This document shows, piece after piece, positions 48,251-60,356 of a stretch of DNA of 64,000 nt (positions within the stretch are counted from its first letter, which is position 1; each line of letters begins with the position of its first letter). The notes under the pieces were generated by a model that was given only the letters and a program-made list of their open reading frames with translations, did no database searches and was not told the origin of the DNA. Source of the DNA: Hoplostethus atlanticus (taxonomy: Eukaryota; Chordata; Actinopteri; Trachichthyiformes; Trachichthyidae); assembly GCA_034670405.1 (NCBI GenBank), contig JAXDDX010000090.1, positions 1,762,501 to 1,826,500 on the forward strand, written 5' to 3'. A program made the position numbers and the translations under genes.

Positions 48251-50189
48251 TATAGCAATGTGTTCCCTCCCTCTACAGCTTCTAAAGACAGCGTGAAGGC
48301 AGAGGTCACCGCTCGACGCCTTAACAACACACACCTCACAGACTACTAATCGTGCCAGCTGTCAATCGTCGCATCGCATATTCACATCGGCTTATTTTAT
48401 ACCCCACGCAACACCTAGGTAGAAGGAATCTAAGAAAATCGACTGCAGGAACATCCGTTAAATGTCTGGGTAGTGCTGCCACTGCCATTTTCATCCACCT
48501 ATAAGACCTTTTTTATGCTTACCAGAAGATCTAGCATCTCCATGTGCTGTTGTGTCTAAGAGCATGTAATGTTTTCATTAGCTCCTTGTTGAACTACCAT
48601 GTCTGACATGTCTGTGGTAGTAACCTTTATAGACCAGCTGATGCTCCTGCTGATGCTCATTTTCTCTGCATTTGCACTGGATTGATCAAATAGCTTGTAG
48701 AAGCGTTTGGCTAGCTAGTAGCAGATTAATTTCAAGTTCCCTGGTTTCCTGATAAGGTAAGTCGTGTCATTTTACAACATTACATGGTTTGATTTAGGTT
48801 TTGCATATTGTTTGTTAAACTTCAAAATCAAATCAAATCACCATTACAGTCTCAAATGGCTTCATTGTTAGTGGACTTAATCCTCTAGCTCAGAGAAACA
48901 CAGGGAAAAAACATGGACGAACAAGAGATTTTCTATGACCGATGCAATACTAATGTCGGGCAAAGAAAATCTCAATGGCTAACTAGTTAGCATAGATGTT
49001 AGCAACTGTAAGTGCAACTTTACATTCTTAAAATGATGTGTTCAAACATTTACTGGTGTTTTGACAGATTTACGTTCACACAATGCTGAAAATTGAACTT
49101 ACGAGGATAATAAACGTTAAAAGTAATGGTGTGTAGCATTTACATTGTATGCCACCACGTTGACGCGACGCAGATAACGGCATCTGTTGAGAAGTAGTGC
49201 CAGAAAAAAGAAAAAGAAAGAACAAATAATTTTGAACGAATCATTCACACGCTCGAAACGTACCTGAGTCGGCAATGGTACGTACCGGTACAAGTAAATC
49301 GGACTTCGCACTCTGAGCTCCTAATTAAGAGCTGTAAGTTATCAAAGTACAGGCTACATTGAGCCACAGAACCACTGGCAATGATCGCCATCGCAAGCGG
49401 GCTGAACCAATTTATTGCCTTACAGCTTCACAAACCAATACATTTCACTTTCCCGCCAGTGCATTGTTGAACGAGTTGTTCATTTGTTTTTTTTAACCTG
49501 AATACTTGACTCGGACAGCCTGCAAATACTATGCCTGTGGTAAATATGTGCCTATTACTCTAACTAATAGTTTAATTTGTATCAAATATATAATATATAT
49601 AATATGCAAAATCTTTTACAAAAAAAACAATTAACCTCACCTACACACCAATTATACAATTACTATTATAGTGCATCACCATGTAAAATAGACAAGTAGG
49701 ATCTAAAATTTTAAATATAAAAATGTAAAAAATGAAACACGTTGCATGACTTTGTAAGTCATCATTTTAAAATTTTATGATAAAATAATAAAATAAATAT
49801 AATTAAACAGGACTGCCCTCTATTGGCCTAAACGTTGTGCAGCACTCAATCTAAGAAAAAACTCGAAAACCCAAAAGACTCAAAGGTTGGATTAATTTTA
49901 CTGCCTCAAAATGAACTCGAACTGCCCGATGACTGTTGAGAAATCTCGCCCTAGTTCCCTATTTGGAATTCAGACTTGAAGGGACATCAGAATTTCTGAC
50001 TTTCTGACATCTCTGAAACGCAGCGTGACACATCTCAGTCCGGTTGAGTGACCCTCAAGTCCGAATGAATTTGGATCGGATGCAGCTTCCTTAAGCTTTA
50101 CTCGAAGGATAGACCAAACACACTTATGAAAGGTCATGTGTTGAAAGTGTTGAAAAGCTGAGAGCTGAAAATGGGGACACGGTGAGGTG

Positions 50190-50262
50190 ACGGGAGGAGG
50201 AGGAGGAAGGAGGTGGCGGTGGCGGTGGTGGAGGAGAGGGGGATTGAGGAGGAGGAGAAGAG
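50190..50262. repeat. GGA and GGT triplet tract near meA
   Basis: GGAGGAGGAGGAAGGAGGTG, then a GGCGGT run, then GGAGGAGGAGAAG. In the ptprf transcript it is C/T-rich and starts about 36 nt after the meA donor. Confidence 0.92.
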
Positions 50263-50297
50263 GATGAGTGGACGTTTTCTGTACCCAGCATTCTTAC

Positions 50298-50315
50298 CTC
50301 TGATTGGTGTACCAC
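50298..50315 (-). CDS. ptprf: ptprf microexon meA (GGTPIR)
   Basis: This is an 18-nt exon, GTGGTACACCAATCAGAG on the minus strand, bounded by cctcaccag on its 5' side and gtaagaa on its 3' side. The preceding exon ends in phase 1 with a single G, so the join reads RS-GGTPIR-GALQIE, with no frame change whether it is included or skipped. GGTPIR is the six-residue meA insert known from LAR-family phosphatases, where it lies in an Ig2 loop and controls binding to postsynaptic partners such as IL1RAPL1 and Slitrk proteins. It sits roughly midway in the 8.1 kb between the two Ig2 exons. I did not find the companion 9-nt ESI exon. The exon is far too short for ORF-based detection; placement rests on splice sites, phase and peptide identity together. 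Confidence 0.9.
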
Positions 50316-52680
50316 CTGGTGAGGTAATTTGAATGCAAATAAGATTAGAAAGAAGCATTAGTATAAAGAGGAGAGAGAGAGAGAGAGTGATAGTGACAGA
50401 GGAAGAGAGAGAGAAAGAGTGTCAGGAGAGCAAAGAGAAAAAAGCGACTGCTATTCTAACCCTCCTTATGAAAGAAACACATTTTCTCAGTGATATGAAA
50501 AAAGCTGCTGAAACTATGCTCATTAACTAAGACAGTCTTGAATATTTCATGAGGTAGCTGAGAGTGGTAAATAAGGTTAATGATTCTTCGCAGCTAAACC
50601 ATTTTCATAAATTACAACTGTGAAAAATTGTAGAAAACCATTTTCCTTGGTGCAAATTTGTGTTCTTTGTCTCAACGCAGTGCACACACACACACAGAAG
50701 TGTTTAAATATATATATATGTATCCGCACCCCGGCTGCGGCTCCCAGTGAATCGTACATCTGGTTATTTGTTTTTTTTTACTTGGTGGGTGTTGCCGCTA
50801 TGCACCTGGCTATTTGCTCTACAGAACTGTCATCTGTTCTACTTATTCTCCGCACCTGCTTGCTTTTTTTTTTTTTGTTGTTGTTTTATTTCTGACGGCA
50901 CCTGGTTATCAAGCTCTTGACCCCCCTCGTTCGGCAACAACAGGCTTGTTTTTGGTTCTTCACCCAAGGCGTTTTACGGCGTCTGGAGGCTTGGAGTTTT
51001 GATCTGGGTCTTCTGCATCCTGCCGTAACGAGGCAGATAAGAACACATTCTCTCTGATGCAATACAAAGAAACCTGTGCTTGCGTCCTGGAATACATTGC
51101 TACTCCAAGTGCAGAGCATTGTACTATCTATCTCCGTCATCTGCGTACTATAGGTGTATTTTTACTAGCAGTTGTCATAGTATTTTAGTATATTTTTGGT
51201 GTGTACCGTACTTTCTAGTGCAGCAGTAATATTTCCTCCTTTCATCTGCATATCCCTGGTGTCATTATACATACGCTGAGTCATTAGTCATAGGGGCCAT
51301 TTGGGCATATCAGGTCATATGCAACAAACAGTGGAGAAGGTTGGTTACTATACAGATGCCAGAGATCTGGATAATAAGCCAAGCCCCTCTTGAGCCACTA
51401 GGAGCACGGAGGTGTGGGAGATAGATGGTAGTAGACAGTCGGGGGTGGAGGGCCTGGAAGCTGTATGGCCCCTGGGTCCGATGAAGAGGGACATCAGCAG
51501 CTTTCAGAGGGCTGGGCCGGGTATACTGAGACCTGCCATGACTGCCTCCGCCGCTGTCTAACGGCTACGCGAACCCCCTGCGCCGCTCCAGCATGAAACC
51601 AAGGTGTCATGACAGATTTCAGGACCGCTCGTTCATTGTGAAAAATAATAGGGCTTTATTATGTTTTCACAATGTCTGGATTGGAGGAGGTTTTTTTTTC
51701 AATAGTTTATTTCATCAATGAAAGGCTACAGTGATGGATTGGCGCTTTTAAATTCCAACTTTCATATTTTAATTGAGAGTATATTCCACTGAATATTCTC
51801 TAAGTCTCATGATGGTTATCGCACACAATCAATTTCTCATCTAAATAAATTGCACCAATTCGACAATATTAGTTCTGCTCACTTGAAGCCACAGAATGGA
51901 CATTGTGCAGCCACTAACTGCACTCACACTGCGAGCAATTTGGTTGATGGTCTATGTAGGGGTCTGCAGCAAAGTTTCATTGTTTTGGTGAGTTACCATA
52001 GCTAACAGGTGCTAATTAGGTAGAATGAATCAAAAATAAACAGCAAAAAATGACTTCACCGTCGACCCCAACGATGGATGCAACTGATCTCCAAGCTTTT
52101 GATATGTTTATTCCTATAGTCTTTCAAATAAATGTTGTAGAGAACTGGGAACCTTTGTATGGCTGTAATCAACTTCTTGTCGGTTTTGAACTTCCCAGGC
52201 GGAAACAAGGAAGGTAAGAGTTCAGCTGTTGGCAACTTTTCTCAGCCGCCGAGGTTCTAGACCGTCCACACATGATCTGAGTTCCCCTGCTCTATAGGAA
52301 ATCAATGGACTTCCGGTGACTTGTTGATTGCGTTGCTCGCAGTGTGGATGCACGGTAAGTTGGCACATTGAGATGAGTTGAGCGTTTGAGTGACTGCCTG
52401 CCAAATAGGGAGCACAGCGTTTTATTCCAGCAATGTCCCGTCACACTAATCCTCTTCTCTACCTCGCGATCAGATCCACCGGGCCAGCAGTCCCATGTTT
52501 GCTCGTCAAGGAACTAGCACAGTAAACAGTGTTAATCAACGCTCATGGCCAGAATCCCTCCTAGTCGGACAAGCATTGGTTGTAAGACAATGGTGAGTTT
52601 TAGAGCACCAGATGAAGATGCAGAATATTTTCTGCCATTTGCCGTGACAGAGCAAAGGCCTCAAACTGAAAAATGAAGCT

Positions 52681-52726
52681 ATTAGTGTTCCTTGATGGTT
52701 CAAAATAATTTGATAGGAACACTAAT
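52681..52726. repeat. Inverted repeat, 11-bp arms
   Basis: ATTAGTGTTCC and GGAACACTAAT separated by 24 bp in A/T-rich sequence. Confidence 0.9.
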
Positions 52727-52868
52727 TCACGAGCAAATCCACTCGCTCTGCCGTATAATGAATTTAATTGAAACAAATAAATTGAATAATTGTGGGGTAC
52801 TGGCATTTCCCACCGCTATATATTCCTCTTGCCTTGCGTGACACAGGGCAGCTCTGGTTCTTCAGATC

Positions 52869-52896
52869 GTTGATTTCCTTTTTTAAGGAAATCAAC
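52869..52896. repeat. Perfect hairpin, 12-bp arms, TTTT loop
   Basis: GTTGATTTCCTT, TTTT, AAGGAAATCAAC with every pair matched. Confidence 0.95.
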
Positions 52897-53607
52897 CATC
52901 TGTGCTTGGCTGTGTGGGACGACGGAGCCCTATGAACCAAATTGAAACAAATTGCTATGCTGTTTAGTTAATAATACATGGCATATTTGTCCTTACCTAA
53001 GGCTCCAACTGTGGCTCGGGAACGTCCTTAGCATGGACTTCAAAGCCAGTGATATCTTAAAGCCTGTCTCTCAGCCTTTCCTCCCTCTCTGGTTGGAGAT
53101 GAGAGGAGCCAGTTGGGGAGCCCAAAGCACTCAGTGATGGGAAATTTGGCTCTTACTCCACTGCAAGGGCTGGCAAGCCAGTTGGGCCCTGGACAGTTTC
53201 TCCACATAGTGAGGATGCTTGCGTTTTTTTTTGGCAACGGACAAACATTTCTGTTTTCTGAGAGAAAGGACAACTAACAACTGGTTGTACGGAGCAAGGG
53301 TATTCCAAGAGTAAAGCTGTCCAACTCTTCTGTGAGCTGCTGGATGGTGCGTTTGTGGTGGAAGATGCCCTATCTGGTGCTTTGGATGCAAGCCACCTCT
53401 CAGAGCTTTCAGAGGGCCTGCTTCACATAGCTGGCTACGGCTTAAGATCAATCATTGTTGCTACCTGTTAAGCACCGCCGGCACAGCAATATTCCCACAC
53501 AGGTGCTACCGTGGTAATTACTGAAATGTATGCTGTTCAGCTCAAAGTGAGGAACATTAATTCCAATCCTAACCTTATTGTGTGTTTTTTGTTCTGACTG
53601 TGTGATA

Positions 53608-54340
53608 TTTAAAGGAGAAATCCACCCTTGGATACTCTTACACTATTAGATATCACCGATTTAAGAGTGATTTTGTGATTAAGTGTTATGGTTATGTTGT
53701 ACCCACTTTCCATCGACCTGCCTTGTCTGCCACTCCTTCAGTTAGTGATTTCCTACATTTCACAGGATGCCTTTTGACAATCCTCAGAGGAGGGGCTTGA
53801 ACTTGTTACTTTCCATCAAAGGTGGGCATATGGGCAAAGATTGCATTTTATGCAGATAATGTGCAATATCTTTTGAAATAATTGGAAATTGAAATAACTT
53901 TCGTTCTTCTCATATTCAACTGTTTTGTTTAATTCAATGATTGTAGCCACGCCTTACTCAAAATGCAACAAGCCTTGTGGCTGCATTGAATTATGGTCTA
54001 TCTTGGCTACTGTCAGTGGAGAAATCGGGCCCTCTTCCGCTTCTCCGATGGATTTCTCCCTGTATGATTGTTGTACGTCGGTCTAGAAAGAAGCCCTTGC
54101 TCTTTGATTCTGAGGGGCTGACACCAAAACGTGACGTTTAGCGTTGATGTTTTAGATTGCTGAATTATTTTTCTGCTATCAAACTCCATTGTAACTGCAC
54201 TGGAAATCACGTTGTCTACATTTGGCCTGTTATCTGTGGCAATAAGAGAAACACACTACTACACAATAAAATGGGCCCAGAAATGCAAGGTGCATTGCCA
54301 ATATTTACTTGCAATGTTTTAGGGTGGATTTTTTTCTTCT
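53608..54340. mobile_element. TCCACCC-type element beside Ig2 exon
   Basis: Begins TTTAAAGGAGAAATCCACCC and ends with TAGGGTGGATTTTTTTC in inverted orientation, so the shared terminal core is AAATCCACCCT. The interior (TCTGCTATCAAACTCCATTG, CATTTGGCCTGTT) is shared with 62682-63075. It ends about 70 bp past the donor side of the Ig2a exon. Confidence 0.65.
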
Positions 54341-54411
54341 CTGCCAAACAGTGTAATGCTGGTGTTCAAAGTGATATGGTGAGATAAGTGAATGGCTCTG
54401 CCAGTCTTTAC

Positions 54412-54600
54412 CTGAGCGGAGCTGTTTTATCCGCCCGTTGCTGCTGTTGATGTCGACAGGTAGGAAGTCTTTGAACCAGGAGATCTCTGGGTCCGGGTTG
54501 CCGCTGGCAGCACACAGCATGGTAGCAGTGCGAGTCCTCTCCACTACCTTCAGCTGGGGGCCCATGTCTATGGTGGGGAAACCATGCGGGATCTGGTCCT
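54412..54600 (-). CDS. ptprf: ptprf exon: first part of Ig domain 2
   Basis: This 189-bp exon (phase 1 in, phase 1 out) encodes the N-terminal two thirds of the second Ig domain of a LAR-family receptor phosphatase. This cell-surface protein acts in axon growth and synapse organisation. The minus-strand reading gives [20 protein letters not shown], then [20 protein letters not shown] and ending in GRIKQLRS plus one base. The first Ig cysteine (TMLC) and the core tryptophan (ISWF) are visible. The acceptor is tcacag and the donor is gtaaag. The preceding exon (Ig1) is not in the window, so the 5' neighbour lies to the right of 64000. The exon end after RSG is exactly where LAR-family genes insert microexon A. 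Ig2 alone does not separate PTPRF from PTPRD/PTPRS; the assignment rests on downstream exons. Confidence 0.93.
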
Positions 54601-55290
54601 CTGTGACAAAGACAAAGACAAAGAATGGTTGGCAGCTGGACACTAAGACGATGATGGCAGCTAAGACACCAATCATCCATTGGATGCGTCATTCTAGCCT
54701 AAACCCCCCTGGCCCCTGAGATTTCCCTGGTTATCCAGCAACCTCGAGTCTGCGAGGTGCCCCCCTGTGAAATTCAAATGTAGTGAAATCCAGTCCCAAT
54801 GTAAATATCGCTAGGCCATGGCATGACTAATCCCTCTACGGAATTTCTCGTCATGGATCTGTGCGAGCGAGAGGGTGAGAGATGCAATTTCACTCCTACT
54901 GAAATCCATTCTGACACCCAGCTCGGATAATCTGAAAGGAAAAGTGTGGTCAAATGCCAGCCCTGCCAAATTATGGATGAGACATAATAAAATCATAGCC
55001 TTAAAATCCCCTTTCCACGCCTCCTTTCATGCAATTGAGAAAAGATATCAAAACTCTCATATATTGGAAAGTCCTTGAACTAACTGCATGTGAAATAAGA
55101 ATAATAATCTGTGAAAGATCAAATCTAAAACCCTAATCTGTGACATTTTCATAAAGATATAAAGAATTCATATAAAAAATGAATGTCTAATGCTGATATA
55201 AAACAATAGTGATTCAGACTATACACAGTTCATAGGGCCCTATGAAATCAGTTTTATTTTTTCTCAAATTCCATTTTATTTTCTTAAATT

Positions 55291-55780
55291 CTATTTTTTT
55301 TCCCACTTAGTTTTGTTTGTTTTATTTTTTTCTGGTATCTGATTTTTTTTGGTTTTTATTATGTAATTATGTTTTATTTCCTTCATTGTCCTCATTTTGG
55401 CTAAAAAGTGTTGTGTTACACACATAGAAACATCAAAGCAATCCCTGTTGTCAGTGATTTCATCCACAACAGCACAGAACTTCTCTCGATGAACTTTGGT
55501 CCAGACCGCATCCATATGTGTAGATCCAGCTGCCTGAGGCTGTTCTCTGATACTGGCAGGGCTCCTACTTGTTTGCAGTGCAGGTATTTTTTTTTTCCAT
55601 TTTCTGTAATGGAAGTTTGTACTCTGCACACACTTTATTTTTCAGGTGGGTCTTTGACTTCATGTGATTGTTACAAGTATCTTTGCGCTTCCCGTCAACA
55701 GCATACTCACAGTTGATCCTGGGAAAGAACCACATAAATGGGCTGCTGTTGTTAAAATAAAGTGGTAAAGTGACTACCAC
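55291..55780 (-). pseudogene. Probable hAT transposase remnant
   Basis: One minus-strand frame gives INCEYAVDGKRKDTCNNHMK followed by SKTH, resembling a BED/C2H2 zinc finger. A second, overlapping frame gives REKFCAVVDEITDNRD, which recalls the V-D-E-x-T-D-x-R catalytic-region motif of hAT transposases. The change of frame within 200 bp and the lack of a C-terminal dimerisation region indicate a dead fragment. The resemblance is by motif only. Confidence 0.45.
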
Positions 55781-56253
55781 TTAAAAAAAAACAGAACGGC
55801 ATAAACAGTGGCACAGCTGTGTACAAAGAAATACGTGTAAAGTAATGCAATGCCTCCCTATAAAGAGAACAATGATGCAGATTTGTTCACAAATGTCAGG
55901 GTACAGTGTGACAAGCTCCATACCACGACACTGGGAAACCTTCTAATAAAGAGCTTAAAAATGGGCTGTGGGGAAGGGAGGGGGGATCCTGTGGTGACGG
56001 ACACAAATGGATTCCCGGGGACACCGGGAGGGGCCAGGCTGGCTGAAAGACTGTGGAACACTCCCAACCTGAGCTCCCACGCTTACAAGATCAGCCTCCT
56101 CACTCCATACAATAAGAAAATGAACCACGTCATTTGTTGTGGTTTCTGCAGGGGAACTTTAACGTCTGCTTGCTGCAAAAACTTCTGAAACCTTGTTAAA
56201 GAATGTTGTACTCTGTATTTTTTGCATTTGTATATGTCCCTGAGTCAAGCTTA

Positions 56254-56480
56254 AAGGTGCTATGTGCATTATTAACATCACCACATTTATTTGGAGACAT
56301 TAGCAAAACGAGACCATCTACCAGCCTCTACACTGCATTTTATGTTGTGTGCCACCTGGTCAGATTTGGTGGGAAAGCTGCTGGTCTGCTTTACAGCACA
56401 AAGGCACATTGCTTCATGGCACAAAACAGTGCAGTAATTCTGTATGTAGGTCCTGCTGGGAATGGAGCCACAAGGGACTG
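56254..56480. mobile_element. Second copy of TAAAGGTGCT-type repeat
   Basis: Same family as 10092-10330, matched over the first 110 bp and again at GCTTCATGGCAC versus GCTTCACGGTC. Confidence 0.55.
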
Positions 56481-56748
56481 GTTAATCTGAGAAAAGGTTT
56501 TCTCTAGCACCCAATAGGCATGGGTGGAAAATAAGGTTTTGTACTTATGTACAGTTTAGATGTATTTGTAGTTTAGTTACTGATTTCTGTTTCAGGGGAA
56601 CTTTTTTACTGCACTACATTAAAGCTGCAGTTCCTAATACTTTGAGTGTATAAAAAGTGTATAAAAAAATACAGATAGATTCAAAGATCAGGCCAGTTGT
56701 CTTTTGGATGAAGCAATCAGAGGGAGGATGAGTGAACCACCGATAACT

Positions 56749-57074
56749 TTAAAGCTACACTATGCAATTTCACACACTGATAGCCCCAAATGGCAGCGAG
56801 ATAACTGTTTGAATTTTGAGGACTTCATTACCCAGAAATCTTGTAAGGTAATGTCAGTAAATTCAATGTCTTCCTCTTAGTGTCTGTTGGGGTGGAATTG
56901 ACGTTTTAATTTGTCACTTGCTGTATGGAGATTTCCCACCATTCCCCACCAATCTATGCCTTCTCAATTAGTGGGGGTGGGGCAATTTTCTCTATTGCAG
57001 CCCAACTTCGTGATTAGGGCTGATAAGACTGGTGTGTTTTTACATTAAAAAATCATGCCTTAGTGCAGCTTTAA
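56749..57074. mobile_element. Short MITE, TTAAAGCT ends
   Basis: Left end TTAAAGCTACACTATGCAAT and reverse complement of the right end TTAAAGCTGCACTAAGGCAT. A partial copy sharing GGCTGATAAGAC and the GTGTRTTTTTACAT segment is at 38757-38870. Confidence 0.72.
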
Positions 57075-58040
57075 TCTATAGAAGTCAATGCATAGAATTT
57101 GGAATTCATCTGAAAACACATTTACCAATTTAAGGCAATGACAAATAATGTAGGACAGTGAATATATACAGATCTGTCCTACAAAAGTCCAATATATGTG
57201 ATAACCTGAGTTAATCACATTACAATGTAATATTCTATTAACTAAGTGTCCACTAGTGGTTTCTATTGTGTAAGGAAATGGGCTTGTCAGGAGAAAGAAA
57301 GGTAGAAAGTAAAGATGTAGAGAGTGAACCATGAAGTGAACCACAGCCATGTTTTTTCTTATGACAACAATTATTTTAAGTGCTTTTAATTGTAATAAGA
57401 CACACATTCTGAGTAGAGGACCTTAACCAGAGTACTATGGAATGAGTTTGTAGTTACGCACTGTCAGACCGCGTCTGACTGACTTTTGTGCTATTTAAAT
57501 AAAATACAAGATCTTTTGTATAAGTGGATAATGAAAAAAAAAGCTTTTTGTCCTAAATACACTGGTAAAGATGAAAAGAGACCAGGTACAAATGAGATTG
57601 TGCACTCTGAGAATTGTACCTTTGGCTGCTGTCAGCGTATGGTGGATGATTTGAAAGTAAGTCACTGTTACGGTCCCAGGGAGCTTCCAAATGGAGGCTG
57701 TGAATTACTAGTGGCTTTGCATTTGTTATTTATGGGCCATGAAAGTGTGCCACATACTTTTTTTGTGAAGAAAAGTGGTACAATAAAGAATGAAGAAGAA
57801 GAAGAAAAAAGAGAGAGAAAACATCTTGAAACTCTATAACCTCTATCTTGTCTCAGATGACAGCGCCCCACCTAACAACTACGGGGGTTCAAATTTGAGG
57901 CGTGCTCAGTAGAAAAAAGCTGGTTACTCACGTAGGGTTTCTCTCTTCTTTTTTTTTTTACCCCTCTCAGGACACTGGATTTATATGCCTGACATATGTG
58001 AGCATTGTGTAAATCCGCCTATGATCTATCTAGATATTTC

Positions 58041-58057
58041 GGGGGGGGGGGGGGGGG
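58041..58057. repeat. Homopolymer G17
   Basis: Uninterrupted run of 17 G; length may be affected by sequencing error. Confidence 0.9.
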
Positions 58058-60255
58058 TATTACCGTGTTTTCAAAGGGGGCCCGCAACCTAATCCAGAAT
58101 GACACAAAGGAAATGTTGAAATTGGTGATTGACGTTCTCCGGCAGAACTACGCCGAAACACAAAGAGAGCTGCTATTGTGCTGCGGGTGATTGGCTGTCA
58201 GTCAAAATGGTATTCACACACAGCATAATGGCGCACTGACGTGTCCTGTCTGTCCATTGCTGTCAGTGATTCTGCCCTTCCTCATGTCTTTATCAAGAGG
58301 CTTTCGGGGAGGAGAGACAGCAACCCAGCCTTCCCAGAATGCCATAGCAAGTGACTGAACTGTGTCGAATCCCCACTGTCTGTCTCAGGTCTCCCACTTA
58401 CCTGCACACTTGCAATCCCACAAGTCCTCTCTCTCCCCTTCGGGGGAATATAGACTGCTTGGCACACAACTATGCCATGTTGCAGTTATGGAAACCCCAA
58501 TTTTAATGGAATGTTTCAACATTAGCTGGATATAAGAATTTGACACTGGTATCCAACTCTCTAAAACTATCAAGCCATGCTAGATTTTTCCAGTGTCACT
58601 TCCCACAACTTATCTGTAGCTTTTTGCTCCACAAATACCACCTCAGACAACCTACAGGGTTCAGCTCAGCTCAAGCCCTTATTTTGCACTCGAGTAATTC
58701 ACTTCCATCAGTTCAGGAAGTGGAGTTGCTCCAAAACTCAAAAGAACAGCTTTAGCCATAAAAGGGATCCTATATCAAATCTATGGAGAGTTTATTGAGA
58801 ATGTAGACTGCTCCGTTATGTGAACTGCAAATTCAATTTACGCCTTGAGTTGAGTGAACAGAAAGTGAATTGAACACGAAGCTAGTCCCAGAGCTGTGTC
58901 CCTGTTGAGTCAGGTAGAGCTCTTCGCTGACAGCTGAGTTATGCTTGCCTCGATGTTAGCGATGCAAAGATACCAATCCTGATGTTGGATTGTCAGACTC
59001 AAACCTGGCTAAAATTTGAGAGTGGTATGAGAACCCCCCTGACAACCAAATGTGATGTGTCAAAAATCAAAGCAAAGGAACTTTATTTTCAACGTGCAGG
59101 GATCCCGCTCATCCCGCTAATGGTCTGAAATCTACAGTATATTGTTCACTAAAACTAATGGATCAGATCATTACTTGTTATTGCTACCTAGAGATATTAA
59201 ATCACCTTTTTTTGAGGTGTAAACATATTTGTATGACTTCTATAGTGTAAAACCTATCAATACTGGGTACGTACATTCAACATTGCAGATATAATATAAT
59301 TTCAGCAGGCTGCTGGAAAAAAAAGTTGACGCCCCTGACTGGAGATGGGCGGAGTCAATATTAGCTAGCTAGCAGGCTAATCTCCAATATGTTGCATATA
59401 ACGTATGACCTGTATCGATCCCTATCAACGACCAGTAGGAATTACAAGAACATCGATAAAACTTATCTCCTCCTACACAAGTCTCTGGCACAGCCCCTGC
59501 CTCTCCTGTCCCCTTGAGCTACGCCTGTAACTGACATAAACCAAAGTCATATTTTCCTAATGGAGATGAATAAGCTAGCTAATTAGAGCAGATCTCCAAC
59601 AGAAACTAGTGAAGAGGTAACATATCACCATTTGGAAGGAAATAATAATACAGCTTTGCTTTGTTGGCTTGCGAACGAGGCTTTTTAGTTGCATCGTCCT
59701 CCATCACTGAGCAGCTGAAAGCTGAGTTTTCAAAGCCAGAAATCCCAGCCTTTGGCCAAGTAATCGCCGAGTCACTGATATTGACGAACAACCCTATCAA
59801 CCCCCGCGTATATATCACGGTCCATTATGTGCTACGCGACAGTGAAAATCCAACTTATTTCCCCTTTAAGTTAGAGGTTAATACTCAATATTGTTATCGG
59901 CAGTGAAAAAGTGGTATGGGTGCATCCCTACTCGGTATACTGCTGTAAAGAGGCCTGAGTGATGACAGCCCATAGAGTTGTGCACACTGAGCTCATTGTT
60001 CTGCTGTGACAAGGTGTTTGGCTCCGGCTAGGCCACACATTCCTGCTGTAATGCAGCAGCAACAGCTTTGTGAGAGCAGAGGGGAAACCTGATCAGCCCT
60101 GATGGCGACAGGGAGGGGGCGTCAGGGTGGGCTGGGGCGGGGTTTGGGGCAGATATAGAAAATAGGCCTTACTGCATTTAGGCTGTATTACTATCTTGAG
60201 GCCCAGTCAAGGGACTGTGTCTGGAAAGACACACACACACACACACGCTCATCTT

Positions 60256-60356
60256 AAAAGATATGCCACACACAAAAAAAGGGTTTCTTCATTTGGGGGG
60301 TTTTAGAAGAAACACAATGACATATTTGTGTCATTGTCATTTGAGTGGCATATCTT
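60256..60356. mobile_element. Small TIR element (about 100 bp)
   Basis: CTTAAAAGATATGCCAC near the left and GTGGCATATCTTTAAG on the right are inverted copies with one base difference. It has no coding capacity and directly follows a CA tract. Confidence 0.45.

Larger units (their letters stand above)
46313..50297 (-). other. ptprf intron between meA and Ig2b
   Basis: 4.0-kb intron with a GGA/GGT-rich block just downstream of meA, a CT/CA compound microsatellite at 47.8 kb, a CpG-containing low-repeat stretch at 47880-48250, part of a repeat also seen at 35.7-36.0 kb, and a CA/TG tract next to the Ig2b acceptor. Confidence 0.8.
50316..54411 (-). other. ptprf intron between Ig2a and meA
   Basis: 4.1-kb intron. 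It contains the TCCACCC-type mobile element close to the Ig2a donor, two inverted repeats near 52.7-52.9 kb in an A/T-rich low-repeat stretch, and a GC-rich stretch at 51360-51600 with no recognisable content. No 9-nt ESI microexon matching the required phase was found by eye. Confidence 0.75.

Noticed and set aside
57486..57839. 117-codon plus-strand open frame
   Set aside because: No recognisable domain, low-complexity lysine/glutamate tail, no splice or conservation evidence.
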